From Alteromonas sp. BL110 (GTDB lineage: Bacteria > Pseudomonadota > Gammaproteobacteria > Enterobacterales > Alteromonadaceae), in the NCBI RefSeq assembly GCF_003443615.1, contig NZ_CP031967.1, positions 4,394,619 through 4,458,618 of the forward strand: a DNA stretch of 64,000 nucleotides, read 5' to 3'. The notes beneath the pieces are model-generated. The model had not been told where the DNA came from and did no database searches. It worked only from the letters and a program-made list of their open reading frames with translations. A program made the translations under genes and the position numbers. This document shows, one piece after another, positions 18,784-28,196 of the stretch (its first letter is position 1; each line of letters opens with the position of its first letter).

Positions 18784-19761
18784 TTACCAAGAAATGACCA
18801 ACTTGCCCTGCGTGTCGTTGTTTTCCAATCGCGCATGAGGCTTATCGATATCATCAATATTGTAATGGGTATCGATGTTGACATTTAGCTCTTTATTTTC
18901 AAAAGCGGGCAAACATACGTTGGAAAAGTCACGTATCAAGTCCGCTTTATACTCGTCGCTTCTATTTCTCAGTGTTGTGCCAATAATCGACGCTCTTTTT
19001 CCTAAAAGCAGGGCCATATCAAGGTTATCAGCATACCGTCCTGCCAGCATGGCCAGATAAACCACTTTGCCATCTTGCTTCAGCACTTTAAGATTTCGGT
19101 TAAGGTAATCGCCACCGACCATATCAAGTACCATATCAACGCCTTCAGGCCATACTTTTTTTAGAACGTCATCAAACTGCTGCTGTTTGTAGTTAATGAG
19201 ATGCTCTGCGCCATTATTTTCACAAAGGGTAAGTTTATCTTGGCTTGACGCTGTTACGGCACTGTGTACGCCCCAATATCGACATAGCTGAGTGGCGGCC
19301 AACCCCACACCACTTGCGCCCCCGTGTATCAAGGCGCGTTCAGCTGGTTTAATATGAGCAATAGTGCGTAAACATTGAAATGCGGTAAGGAAAACTTCGG
19401 CAAGACCTGCTGCTTCAAAAAATGGCATGCCCTTAGGGATAACCATTAGGTGGGCAGGATTAACAATGACTTCAGTAGCATAGCCACCACCTGCGACCAA
19501 ACCAAATACTTCATCACCTTCTTTAAAGGTACTAACATCACTGGCGACTTCTGTTACAACGCCTGCAATCTCTAACCCGAGGATCTCACTTTCCCCTGGC
19601 GGAGGTGGATAATTACCTTGACGCTGCAACGTATCTGCTCGATTTACACCGAAGGCTTTTACCTCTACTTTTACTTTTCCTGATGTCAGCAACAACCCAT
19701 TGCATTCCTTAATTACCAGTTCGCTGGGGCTGCATCCTTTTTCAAAATCCACATAGCGCAT
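18784..19761 (-). CDS. NAD(P)H quinone oxidoreductase, PIG3-like (zinc-free MDR family)
   Basis: This is a 325-residue medium-chain reductase. The N-terminal catalytic fold has VKAFGVNRADTLQRQGNYPPPPGESEILGLEIAG, the characteristic opening of the PIG3/quinone oxidoreductase subgroup. The Rossmann segment carries ALIHGGASGVGLAATQL (about residues 143-159). The catalytic-zinc cysteines of alcohol dehydrogenases are absent. It ends with HARLENNDTQGKLVISW, typical for the group. Probably reduces quinones or enones with NADPH; the real substrate is unknown. It stands alone. Confidence 0.85.
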   Translation of the reverse strand: MRYVDFEKGCSPSELVIKECNGLLLTSGKVKVEVKAFGVNRADTLQRQGNYPPPPGESEILGLEIAGVVTEVASDVSTFKEGDEVFGLVAGGGYATEVIVNPAHLMVIPKGMPFFEAAGLAEVFLTAFQCLRTIAHIKPAERALIHGGASGVGLAATQLCRYWGVHSAVTASSQDKLTLCENNGAEHLINYKQQQFDDVLKKVWPEGVDMVLDMVGGDYLNRNLKVLKQDGKVVYLAMLAGRYADNLDMALLLGKRASIIGTTLRNRSDEYKADLIRDFSNVCLPAFENKELNVNIDTHYNIDDIDKPHARLENNDTQGKLVISW

Positions 19762-19975
19762 ACTTTGTATCCAATCCTAGTCTTAAACTTTTAATCGTAA
19801 TTTGACTACGTACTTTTATGTTAATCAGTTTGGGGGTCTTTTAAGTTTATACAAGTGGGCATAGATAATATTCAACACAGAACCTATTAAAATGCGTATA
19901 ATCGCGACTGTTGCCGTAAGCGCCTAATATTGCTTACAACAGATATACATTGTTTAAATTAGCACGAGAGCCTAC

Positions 19976-21169
19976 ATGTCAGCACAGGTCATATTACAAC
20001 CATCCAGAGATAAATCACTTCGCCGTAAACACCCTTGGATTTTCGAGAGCGCCGTTGCTGAGCTAAAAGGCCGTGCGCGGGTTGGCGATACAGTAGATGT
20101 GTTCGACTCTGAAGGCGATTGGTTAGGGCGAGGCGCCTACTCTCCAAACTCTAAAATTCGCGTTCGAATGTGGACGTTCAGAAAAGACGAAAGCATTGAT
20201 AACGGCTTTTTCCTGCGCCGTTTAGAGACTGCGCTTACGCTGCGTAAGCGCTTGTTTGACCCAACCAAAACGAATGCGTTTCGTTGGATAGCGTCTGAAA
20301 GTGACGGTCTTCCCGGTATTACGATTGATCTCTACGACAACGTTGCTGTGGTGCAGCTTCTAAGCGCTGGCGGTGAAAAGCACAGAGATAAGATAGTGTG
20401 GGCAATCACAAAGCTAATGCCTGAAGTTCACATCTATGAGCGCAGCGACGTTGATGTACGCAAAAAAGAAGGGTTAGAGCCGGTAACAGGTGTGCTTCAC
20501 GGCGAGCCCCCCATGCAGGTTACGGTAAAAGAAAACGGCATCAATATCGTTGTTGATATAGAACATGGTCATAAAACCGGTTTTTATCTCGATCAGCGTG
20601 ATAGCCGCGCAGCGGCCGCACACTATGCGAAAGATGCCGACGTACTCAACTGTTTCAGCTACACAGGTACGTTTTCTTGCTATGCCCTCTCAGGCGGTGC
20701 TAAGTCTGTTACTAACGTTGATGTATCACAGCCAGCTTTAGATTTGGCTAAACATCATGTAGCAATCAATAATTTGAGTGAAGACAAAGCGCATTTCGTC
20801 AACAAAGACGTATTTAAAGCGCTTAGAGAGTATCACGACCAAGGCAAACAGTTCGATATGGTCATACTCGACCCACCAAAATTTGTTGACAGCAAAGCTA
20901 CGCTAAACCGCGCGGCTCGTGGCTATAAAGACATTAATATGTATGGCATCCACGCGGTTAAAACTGGCGGGCTGCTGCTTACGTTTAGTTGCTCTGGCCT
21001 CATGCCCGCTGATTTATTCCAGAAGGTTGTTGCCGACGCTGCCCTTGATGCTGGACGTACTATAAAAATCATAGCAAGGCTGAATCAAGCGTCTGACCAC
21101 CCTATCATTGGTAGCTACCCTGAAGGCTATTATTTGAAAGGTTTAGTCTGCGAAGTCACCGACGACTAA
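19976..21169 (+). CDS. rlmI: 23S rRNA (cytosine-1962-C5)-methyltransferase RlmI
   Basis: This 397-residue class I SAM methyltransferase has an N-terminal PUA domain ([13 protein letters not shown] at the start). The central region is EEHE-like, and the Rossmann methyltransferase carries [29 protein letters not shown] and the motif IV sequence ILDPPKF. The catalytic cysteine lies in LLTFSCSG. Length and domain order match RlmI/YccW, which makes m5C1962 in 23S rRNA. It is monocistronic. Confidence 0.9.
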   Translation: MSAQVILQPSRDKSLRRKHPWIFESAVAELKGRARVGDTVDVFDSEGDWLGRGAYSPNSKIRVRMWTFRKDESIDNGFFLRRLETALTLRKRLFDPTKTNAFRWIASESDGLPGITIDLYDNVAVVQLLSAGGEKHRDKIVWAITKLMPEVHIYERSDVDVRKKEGLEPVTGVLHGEPPMQVTVKENGINIVVDIEHGHKTGFYLDQRDSRAAAAHYAKDADVLNCFSYTGTFSCYALSGGAKSVTNVDVSQPALDLAKHHVAINNLSEDKAHFVNKDVFKALREYHDQGKQFDMVILDPPKFVDSKATLNRAARGYKDINMYGIHAVKTGGLLLTFSCSGLMPADLFQKVVADAALDAGRTIKIIARLNQASDHPIIGSYPEGYYLKGLVCEVTDD

Positions 21170-21178
21170 AAATGAAAA

Positions 21179-21210
21179 AGCGCCCTTGCTGTAAAAAAAA
21201 CCGGGGCGCT
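21179..21210 (+). terminator. Possible terminator after rlmI
   Basis: AGCGCCC (21179-21185) pairs with GGGCGCT (21204-21210) around an A-rich 18-nt loop, 9 nt past the rlmI stop. The following T-run is poor. Confidence 0.5.
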
Positions 21211-21278
21211 GATTTCACTTATTGAATTAACGATAGGTTATGCAAATAGCTTAGAAAGCGAGCAATAAAACCTGTATT

Positions 21279-21536
21279 TTAAGAAGCAAAAGTCACATCA
21301 TTATTTGAAAAGCCATTAGATAGCTGCTCAGAAGACTGACTAGTTTGCCCTCCAGCAACCTCCTCTTTGTCCTCTAACTTCTTCCATACCATTTCATGGA
21401 AGTAAAACGCCACAGTATTAATTGCTGGCTCAACTAATGCTACCGCACCGCCTACTACCAAGCTACCTGTCAATAGGTAGGCTACAGTAAAGGCTACTGA
21501 AAAGTGCATAACGGCAAAGGTAATTGTCTTTTTCAT
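21279..21536 (-). CDS. DUF2061 small membrane protein
   Basis: This 85-residue protein has two hydrophobic segments (about residues 5-22 and 25-42), with ALVEPAINTVAFYFHEMVWKKLE matching the DUF2061 signature (a conserved YxHExxW near the second helix). The C-terminal 30 residues are polar, serine/glutamine rich and unlike the core family. Function unknown. A strong Fur-box-like sequence 47-61 nt upstream suggests iron control. Confidence 0.82.
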   Translation of the reverse strand: MKKTITFAVMHFSVAFTVAYLLTGSLVVGGAVALVEPAINTVAFYFHEMVWKKLEDKEEVAGGQTSQSSEQLSNGFSNNDVTFAS

Positions 21537-21582
21537 AATAATCGCTCTCTCAAAAGTTTAAATCTGTTTGCTTCCGCAGTAA

Positions 21583-21597
21583 TGAGAATTATTATCA
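21583..21597 (-). promoter_or_regulatory. Fur-box-like operator upstream of the DUF2061 gene
   Basis: On the minus strand TGATAATAATTCTCA matches the 7-1-7 Fur core TGATAATNATTATCA at 14 of 15 positions counting N as free. It is placed where a promoter for the DUF2061 gene should be. Confidence 0.6.
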
Positions 21598-21835
21598 ATT
21601 AAGGGCGAGAATTAAAATAGAAAAAACTGAACGGCTTATTCGATTTATTGAATGATGGGTGATAGAGCTGACACTGAAGAAACAGGTTGAAGGTGAGCAA
21701 AACAGACGGACTGCTATTAAAATGTGAGGGGAAAATTGTATTTTAGGCAATACAATATTTGAAGCGCCCTTGTGTGACGCTTGTAATAATAATGAAAAGG
21801 CGAAGATTAATGTCGCCCTTTCACCTGTGATAAGT

Positions 21836-22138
21836 CTATTTCATCTGAGAAATTTCGACGCCTATGATACAGCTCGAATCAGATTCAGGTTCACAGCGCA
21901 CAACCGTCGCTAATGCCGCTAAAGAGGGGATTTGTGAGCTAGACGACTCTATAGCAACACTCACTTGCGTCCCTACCTCAATTGAAGGTTCGTCAACCTC
22001 TAAAGACATACCTGTGGCGCTTATGTCTTTGCACATCGCCTGCATGGTGCGGCTCGACTCATCATCAGTAATTTGCAACTGACACGGCGAATTTACCATC
22101 ATCCTGAAAAAATTTCGCTTATCGTCGTATCCCAACAT
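21836..22138 (-). CDS. PilZ domain protein (probable c-di-GMP receptor)
   Basis: This 100-residue single-domain protein. The N-terminus KRNFFRMMVNSPCQL has the RxxxR-like arrangement of PilZ domains, and CKDISATGMSLEVD provides the (D/N)xSxxG motif used to bind c-di-GMP. AGGAGAAGTAGAC precedes the ATG. The partner is unknown; single-domain PilZ proteins act as adaptors that bind other proteins when c-di-GMP is present. It stands alone between DUF2061 and hrpA. Confidence 0.82.
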   Translation of the reverse strand: MLGYDDKRNFFRMMVNSPCQLQITDDESSRTMQAMCKDISATGMSLEVDEPSIEVGTQVSVAIESSSSQIPSLAALATVVRCEPESDSSCIIGVEISQMK

Positions 22139-22450
22139 GTCTACTTCTCCTGATTTTTAGCATTACGCTGACGACTACAATTGTTGTTATAGGTTGATGG
22201 CGATAACTTGTCAATCGAACTGTCTAAATTTCATTCAACAATATTGCAAAAGTAGTATTGGTCCTACCTCAATGAGTCAACGATGATCTTTTACTATCGA
22301 TAAAACAGCCCGGCATATGCTTATTAGATACAATTTATTAAGCCCCGTAATACGCTTTTTTGGGGGGGTAAACTTAAATAAACCAACTAATAGAAAACAC
22401 ACCGCTTTTGGGAGTCTATGCGTTGGACATACTGTATACCGAAACCGCCA
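22139..22450. other. Intergenic region between PilZ gene and hrpA end
   Basis: AT-rich with a homopolymer run of seven G at about 22361-22368 after a T-run. I see no gene, hairpin terminator or repeat of the GACACCCA type. Confidence 0.4.
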
Positions 22451-25400
22451 TTAAAAGTCCGCTAGGTGAAGGGTGATGCGCTTCGCTGATATGGGATACG
22501 CCGTACCAAGTTGTTGCGCAAACAAAGAAACACGCAATTCCTCTATCATCCAGCGAACGTCGTTAAGGGCCTGCGGCACTTTACCTTTGGGATATTTACT
22601 GCACGTCTTTTCCCATTCTTTAATCGACTTTTCTACCGTTACTTGATGCATTCTGTCTTTGTTAGGATCGATAGGCAGCTTTTCCAGACGACGGGATAAA
22701 CCTTTGATATACCGGTTCCAGTCGTCCAGCCTACCTTCACCGATTTGAGAAACAAAGCCAGGGAACACCAATGACGCTAGGTGCGCTTTACAGTCTCCTA
22801 AAGCGTTGATCATGGTCAGCGGCACGTTACCTTTCATTTGCTTTTGGCACTGATGGGCAAGGGTTAATCCCTGCTCCACCTGCTTGGCAATTTCTAACAC
22901 TCTGTCATTGATATTGGCACGAGCAATCTCTAAACAGGCATCAAAGTCCGATTTGCTGCGGATGTCGGTGTTATTGGTTTTGCAATAATCGCTGACAATG
23001 GAGTCGATACCCGCAAAGATGCAATCATCTATCAGCGCTTTAACTTGTCCGAAAGGGTTAAAATAAAGACCTAGTTTGGCTTTATTGGGTAATTTGCTTT
23101 GCAAATAGTTAAGCGGCGACGGCATGGCATTTTTAATCAATACATTAACACCCTGCTTATGTAGCACCTGCGCTTTATCGGCTTCTTCAATTAACGCAAT
23201 ATCGACCTTATCGCCTTTTTGCACTAGTGCTGGGAATGCCTGTACTTCAAACCCGCCTACCTTTTGCACAAAGGTTTCCGGTAAGCTTTCAAAATCCCAC
23301 TGTTCGATGTTATTGCGCTCTAATTCGGGTGTTGCGGCCTTCTCAAAGGTTTGCTTAACCTGTCCTGCGCACTGTTGCTTAAGCGCATGCAGATCATCAC
23401 CTTTGGCAATATCATCACCGTTGTCGTTCACTACCGCAAAGTGCATTTTTAAATGCTTATCGAGCTGAGCTAGATTCCATTCTTCGCTTTCAATAACAAC
23501 GCCAGTCATTTTGCGAAGTTTATCAGTAACTGCTTCTAACAAAGGCACGGGGCGATTATTTTTGTCAGTTTCACTAATATCAGCAAGGCAGGCCTCGGCA
23601 AAGTTAGGCGCAGGCACAAAATTGCGTCGCAAGCGTTTAGGTAAGGTTTTAATTAAGCCCACGATAAGGTCGTGTCTTAGCCCCGGTACTAGCCAATCAA
23701 AACCGATATTATCAACTTGGTTAAGTACTGGGAGCGGGATCACCACGGTTACACCATCATCTTCAGCGTTAGGTTCGAAGTTATAGCGTAGCGGCAGCGT
23801 AATATTGCCCTGGCGCCATACATCAGGGAACGCGTTCGCCACCGACTGTCCTGGCTGCTGACGATACACGTCTTCTTCTTTAAAGGTTAAACTGTCGTTG
23901 CTGCCATGCTGTCTAAACCATTTCTTAAACGCTGCATCATTATTGGCTTCAACTGGGATACGTTGAGCGTAAAAGCTTACAAGCTCTTCATCATCGACAA
24001 TCAAATCGCGACGGCGAGTCTTTTGCTCGAATTCGTCAGCCTGTTCCAGTAATGCCTGATTTTCTTGTAAAAAGCCGTAGTTTAGCTTGGTGTTACCTTC
24101 TACCAACGCTTCGCGAATAAACAATTCATGGCAAATCGGTGGGTCAATAAGGCTATAAACCTTCGCGCGCTTCATGACAATTGGCAGTCCGAACAAGGTA
24201 ACTTTTTCAAACGCAATAACCGCACCGCGCTTTTTAGACCAATGTGGCTCTGAATAGCTTCTTTGCACAACGTGCTCGGCCAAAGGCTCTACCCACGCTG
24301 GGTCTATTTTTGCCACCATACGGGCAAATAGCTTAGATGTTTCTACTAGCTCGGCTGCCATCACCCATTTTGGCTGAGACTTTGACAATCCTGAACCAGG
24401 GAAAATTAGAAAGCGAGAATTGCGTGACCCCATATACTCACGGTCTTTATCTTTAAAGCCCATGTGCGACAACAAACCGCTGGCGATGGCTTGGTGGATT
24501 GCCTGGTAGTCGGCTTCTTGTTTAGAAATACCGAATCCCAGCTCAGCAATTGATTTTTTAAGCTGGCTTACGATGTCTTGCCACTCGCGCATACGCAAAT
24601 AGTTGATAAAATTCTGCTTACACCATTTGCGTAGCTGGTTTTGGCTTAATGCGTTTTGCTGTTCTCTAAACGCCACCCACAAGTTGTAAAGGCTAATAAA
24701 ATCTGAATCTTTGTCATGGTATTCGCTGTGCTTCTCATCTGCTTGCTGTCGTTTTTCTTGTGGGCGCTCCCGCGGGTCCTGTATAGAAAGACCCGCCGCA
24801 ATCACCATCACCTCACTAAGTGCATTCGTGCGCTCGGCTTCGATTACCATGCGTGCATAGCGAGGGTCGATGGGTAAACGAGCTATCTGACGACCAAGCG
24901 GGGTAAGCTGCATCTTACCGCTTTGCTTCGTTTTTCTATTAGCTTTGCCTTTCGCAATCGCTTGGATTTCTTCAAGTAAGCGAAAACCATCATTAATATT
25001 ACGGTTGTCCGGCGGCTGAACAAACGGAAAAGCGGCGATATCACCTAACCCCACTGCAAGCATTTGCAAGATAACCGACGCTAAGTTGGTGCGGAGGATC
25101 TCAGGATCAGTAAACTCTGGACGCCCTAAATAGTCGTCTTCGCTGTAAAGGCGAATACAAATACCATCAGACACACGACCGCATCGCCCTGCCCGCTGAT
25201 TCGCTGAGGCTTGAGAGATTGGCTCAATAGGCAGTCGCTGCACTTTACTTCTGGCGCTATAGCGTGAAATACGGGCAAACCCGGGGTCTATTACGTATTT
25301 TATACCGGGCACGGTTAATGAGGTCTCAGCGACATTGGTAGCGAGTACAATGCGCCTGCCGCTGTGAGATTGAAATATGCGGTTTTGCTCCGCAGCCGAT

Positions 25401-26518
25401 AACCTGGCGTAAAGCGGTACAATTTCGGTATTGCGATAATGCTGTTTGCTCAAGGCATCTTGAGTGTCGCGTATCTCCCGCTCACCGCTTAGAAACACCA
25501 GAATGTCACCCGGCGCTTCACGCATTAGCTCGTCGACAGCATTGACGATGGCATCACTTTGATCAATATCATCATCATTGTCTTCAGGCGCGTGGTAACG
25601 AATCTCTACCGGATAAGTACGACCGCTCACTTCAATAATGGGCGCATTATTAAAGTGTTTAGAAAAGCGTTCTGGGTCGATGGTCGCTGACGTAATGATA
25701 AGTTTTAAATCAGGGCGCTTGTCCAACAATTGGCGCAGATAACCTAACAAGAAGTCGATATTAAGGCTTCGCTCGTGAGCCTCATCAATGATGATAGTAT
25801 CGTACTGATTTAAGAAACGGTCTTGCTGCATTTCAGCAAGCAGCATACCGTCGGTCATAAGTTTAACGTAGCTTCGCTCGCTTACCTGATCGCTAAAGCG
25901 AATCTTAAAACCTACCTTTTCGCCAAGTGGCGTGTTTAGCTCTTCGGCGATACGTGTAGCCACACTTCTTGCTGCTAAACGCCTTGGTTGAGTATGAGCA
26001 ATCATGCCATTCACACCGCGACCTAGTTCTAAACATATTTTAGGTAGCTGTGTGGTTTTACCTGACCCGGTTTCACCGGCCACAATAACCACTTGGTTAT
26101 TGGCAATCGCGGCTTTGATATCTTCTCTTTTATCGCTAACCGGCAGCGGCGGGTACTCAACCTTAGGAAGGTTATTTTGACGCCAATTACGCTTTTCTAT
26201 TGATGTATTGATGTCGTTTTCTAGTTTCTCGAACTGTTTTTTTAGGCTTTGTTCGCTAACTGAGTTCTTTTGTGCGTCGCTCTGCTTGTTTGCGTGTTTG
26301 TTTGCATTACTGACTACTTTAGACGTTTGTTGTGCATTGCCTTGCACTTCAGAGCTTGAACTATTTGTCGCCTCTTTCCTTCCATTTCCTTTACCGCCAG
26401 ATGCATCATTAACTTTCTGCGCAAGCTGCGTGATCCTGCGCTTTAAACGAAATTTATCTGCGCTTAAACAATCATCAAGTTTGTTGTAAAGAGGTTTTAT
26501 TGCAAGTGGTGAAGACAA
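22451..26518 (-). CDS. hrpA: ATP-dependent RNA helicase HrpA
   Basis: This 1355-residue DEAH-box helicase is related to HrpA, which rescues stalled ribosomes and processes some mRNAs. The core has Walker A VVIVAGETGSGKTTQLPKI, motif II IIIDEAHERSLN, SATID and the motif VI region SQASANQRAGRCGR. The long C-terminal region (DUF3418 in the family) is present. A polar, serine/lysine/glutamine insert at about residues 35-115 precedes the helicase core. The start is TTG at 26518, supported by AGGA seven bases before it and by similarity of LYNKLDDCLSADKFRLKRR to the family N-terminus. Confidence 0.95.
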   Translation of the reverse strand: MSSPLAIKPLYNKLDDCLSADKFRLKRRITQLAQKVNDASGGKGNGRKEATNSSSSEVQGNAQQTSKVVSNANKHANKQSDAQKNSVSEQSLKKQFEKLENDINTSIEKRNWRQNNLPKVEYPPLPVSDKREDIKAAIANNQVVIVAGETGSGKTTQLPKICLELGRGVNGMIAHTQPRRLAARSVATRIAEELNTPLGEKVGFKIRFSDQVSERSYVKLMTDGMLLAEMQQDRFLNQYDTIIIDEAHERSLNIDFLLGYLRQLLDKRPDLKLIITSATIDPERFSKHFNNAPIIEVSGRTYPVEIRYHAPEDNDDDIDQSDAIVNAVDELMREAPGDILVFLSGEREIRDTQDALSKQHYRNTEIVPLYARLSAAEQNRIFQSHSGRRIVLATNVAETSLTVPGIKYVIDPGFARISRYSARSKVQRLPIEPISQASANQRAGRCGRVSDGICIRLYSEDDYLGRPEFTDPEILRTNLASVILQMLAVGLGDIAAFPFVQPPDNRNINDGFRLLEEIQAIAKGKANRKTKQSGKMQLTPLGRQIARLPIDPRYARMVIEAERTNALSEVMVIAAGLSIQDPRERPQEKRQQADEKHSEYHDKDSDFISLYNLWVAFREQQNALSQNQLRKWCKQNFINYLRMREWQDIVSQLKKSIAELGFGISKQEADYQAIHQAIASGLLSHMGFKDKDREYMGSRNSRFLIFPGSGLSKSQPKWVMAAELVETSKLFARMVAKIDPAWVEPLAEHVVQRSYSEPHWSKKRGAVIAFEKVTLFGLPIVMKRAKVYSLIDPPICHELFIREALVEGNTKLNYGFLQENQALLEQADEFEQKTRRRDLIVDDEELVSFYAQRIPVEANNDAAFKKWFRQHGSNDSLTFKEEDVYRQQPGQSVANAFPDVWRQGNITLPLRYNFEPNAEDDGVTVVIPLPVLNQVDNIGFDWLVPGLRHDLIVGLIKTLPKRLRRNFVPAPNFAEACLADISETDKNNRPVPLLEAVTDKLRKMTGVVIESEEWNLAQLDKHLKMHFAVVNDNGDDIAKGDDLHALKQQCAGQVKQTFEKAATPELERNNIEQWDFESLPETFVQKVGGFEVQAFPALVQKGDKVDIALIEEADKAQVLHKQGVNVLIKNAMPSPLNYLQSKLPNKAKLGLYFNPFGQVKALIDDCIFAGIDSIVSDYCKTNNTDIRSKSDFDACLEIARANINDRVLEIAKQVEQGLTLAHQCQKQMKGNVPLTMINALGDCKAHLASLVFPGFVSQIGEGRLDDWNRYIKGLSRRLEKLPIDPNKDRMHQVTVEKSIKEWEKTCSKYPKGKVPQALNDVRWMIEELRVSLFAQQLGTAYPISAKRITLHLADF

Positions 26519-26559
26519 AGTGACATCCTAAAGCGTGTTTCTAATCATCAATAAAATTC

Positions 26560-26586
26560 GGGCGGTGATCCTAGAAGATACCGCCC
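26560..26586 (-). terminator. Hairpin downstream of nhaC
   Basis: GGGCGGT (26560-26566) pairs with ACCGCCC (26580-26586) around a 13-nt loop, about 33 nt past the nhaC stop on the minus strand. It is followed by a moderately T-rich stretch (GAATTTTATT). Confidence 0.6.
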
Positions 26587-26618
26587 TAAAAAGCCAGTGC
26601 GTTAAGCGTTACGAGAAT

Positions 26619-27965
26619 TTAAGCGCTTTGGGTTAATTCATCGTCTTGAGTTGTTGTAAAACGAGGAAAGCCAAACCAAATGGCCGCCACACCAAACACA
26701 AAAATAAGCATGGGGTACCAGCAATACGGCGTAATTGCCAAAGGTGAAATACCCACTACGGCTGCTGCGCTTAAGAGCTGTGCTCCGTAAGGGACCAAGC
26801 CTTGAAAGCTACACGAAAAGATATCCAGTAATGAGGCGGTACGGCGCGGGTCTACGCCGTATTTTTCGTTCAAATCTTTTGCAATAGGGCCTGCGGTAAC
26901 AATGGCAATGGTATTGTTGGCCGTAGTAATATCTAAAAAGCTGACTAAACCAGCAATACTAAATTCCGCGCCTTTCTTAGACGTAACTTTGCGAGTTAAA
27001 CGCTCAATTAACCAAGTGATACCGCCATTTGCATGCATAAGTGCCACAATGCCACCTATGGTTATGGCAATCATGGCTAAATCTTGCATCCAGCCCATTC
27101 CTTTTTGAATGCTTTGCATCATCGAAAGTGGCGTAAAGCTACCTTGAACCAAGCCTACTACACACGCACTGGCAATACCCACTGCAAGTACGCTTATAAC
27201 GTTAAACCCGGTTAGCGCAAACGCGATAATGCATAAGTACGGCACTATACGCCAAAAATCATAACTGCCGCCTTCAACAATGCCAGAAGTATCAACATCG
27301 ACTATAAGCAGTAACGCCATAGTGACTATGCAGGCCGGCACGGCAACCATTAAGTTTGCTTTGAATTTATCCTTTAGCTGTACGCCTTGCGTGCGTGTTG
27401 CTGCAATGGTGGTGTCTGAAACAAATGAAAGGTTATCACCAAACATAGCGCCTCCCACTACAATACCCAGCGCCATTTCCACCGGCAGCCCTAGGCTTGT
27501 GGCAAGGCCAGCCCCAATTGGCGAGAGCGCGGTAATAGTGCCCATAGACGTGCCCATAGAAAATGATATAAAGCAGCAAATTAGAAATAGGCCTGGCAAT
27601 ATCAGTGCGGAAGGCACAAATTGCAGCGCCATGTTCACCGTGGCATCTCGTGCACCAATATCAATGGTTACTGCGTAAAATGCACCTGCCAGCAAAAATA
27701 TCAGCACTAAGAGAATAATGTTCTTGTCGCCACCGCCTTTACAAAAGGTTTGTACTTTTTCAGAAAAGCTAACTTTCCTGCCTTTGGGGTTCAAACATAA
27801 GCCATACCCGGCACTAATGAAAAACGCTACCAAAATAGGCATTGCGGTAATATCGTTTGTGGTGATACCTGTTACAACAACAAGGATCACAAAAAGCAAA
27901 ATAGGCGTTAAACCTAACGGGTTTGGGATAATAGAATTTGGTGCAATGTCGTTATTTTCGTGCAC
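26619..27965 (-). CDS. nhaC: Na+/H+ antiporter, NhaC family
   Basis: This 448-residue polytopic membrane protein has about 11-12 hydrophobic segments. NhaC-family signatures include GTSMGTITALSPIG, FGDNLSFVSDTTIAATRTQG and LDITTANNTIAIVTAGPIAKDL, with aspartates in the GDNLSFVSDT region likely to be ion-binding. It would exchange internal sodium for protons, relevant in a marine cell. The start is GTG at 27965 with AAAGAGA upstream. It is separated from hrpA by 100 nt on the same strand. Some NhaC homologues carry organic substrates instead. Confidence 0.85.
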   Translation of the reverse strand: MHENNDIAPNSIIPNPLGLTPILLFVILVVVTGITTNDITAMPILVAFFISAGYGLCLNPKGRKVSFSEKVQTFCKGGGDKNIILLVLIFLLAGAFYAVTIDIGARDATVNMALQFVPSALILPGLFLICCFISFSMGTSMGTITALSPIGAGLATSLGLPVEMALGIVVGGAMFGDNLSFVSDTTIAATRTQGVQLKDKFKANLMVAVPACIVTMALLLIVDVDTSGIVEGGSYDFWRIVPYLCIIAFALTGFNVISVLAVGIASACVVGLVQGSFTPLSMMQSIQKGMGWMQDLAMIAITIGGIVALMHANGGITWLIERLTRKVTSKKGAEFSIAGLVSFLDITTANNTIAIVTAGPIAKDLNEKYGVDPRRTASLLDIFSCSFQGLVPYGAQLLSAAAVVGISPLAITPYCWYPMLIFVFGVAAIWFGFPRFTTTQDDELTQSA

Positions 27966-28196
27966 AGAAAACTCTCTTTTTGGGTTTGATTGCGTGTTAG
28001 CAACAGATTCAAGGCTACGCTGAAAGCCATCTGCCGGTTGCGAGTGCGTAAAAAAGCTTCAACGAGACTATCTTCCAACGGTCTTTGACGGTGAAAAGCT
28101 AAGGCAGCAAAGGATAAAAGGTTTTAAGGGCGTTGAAAAGCAGTTTACTTTCCAACGACTAACTCATCTGATGGTTATTTCTACTATTTTTAGATT

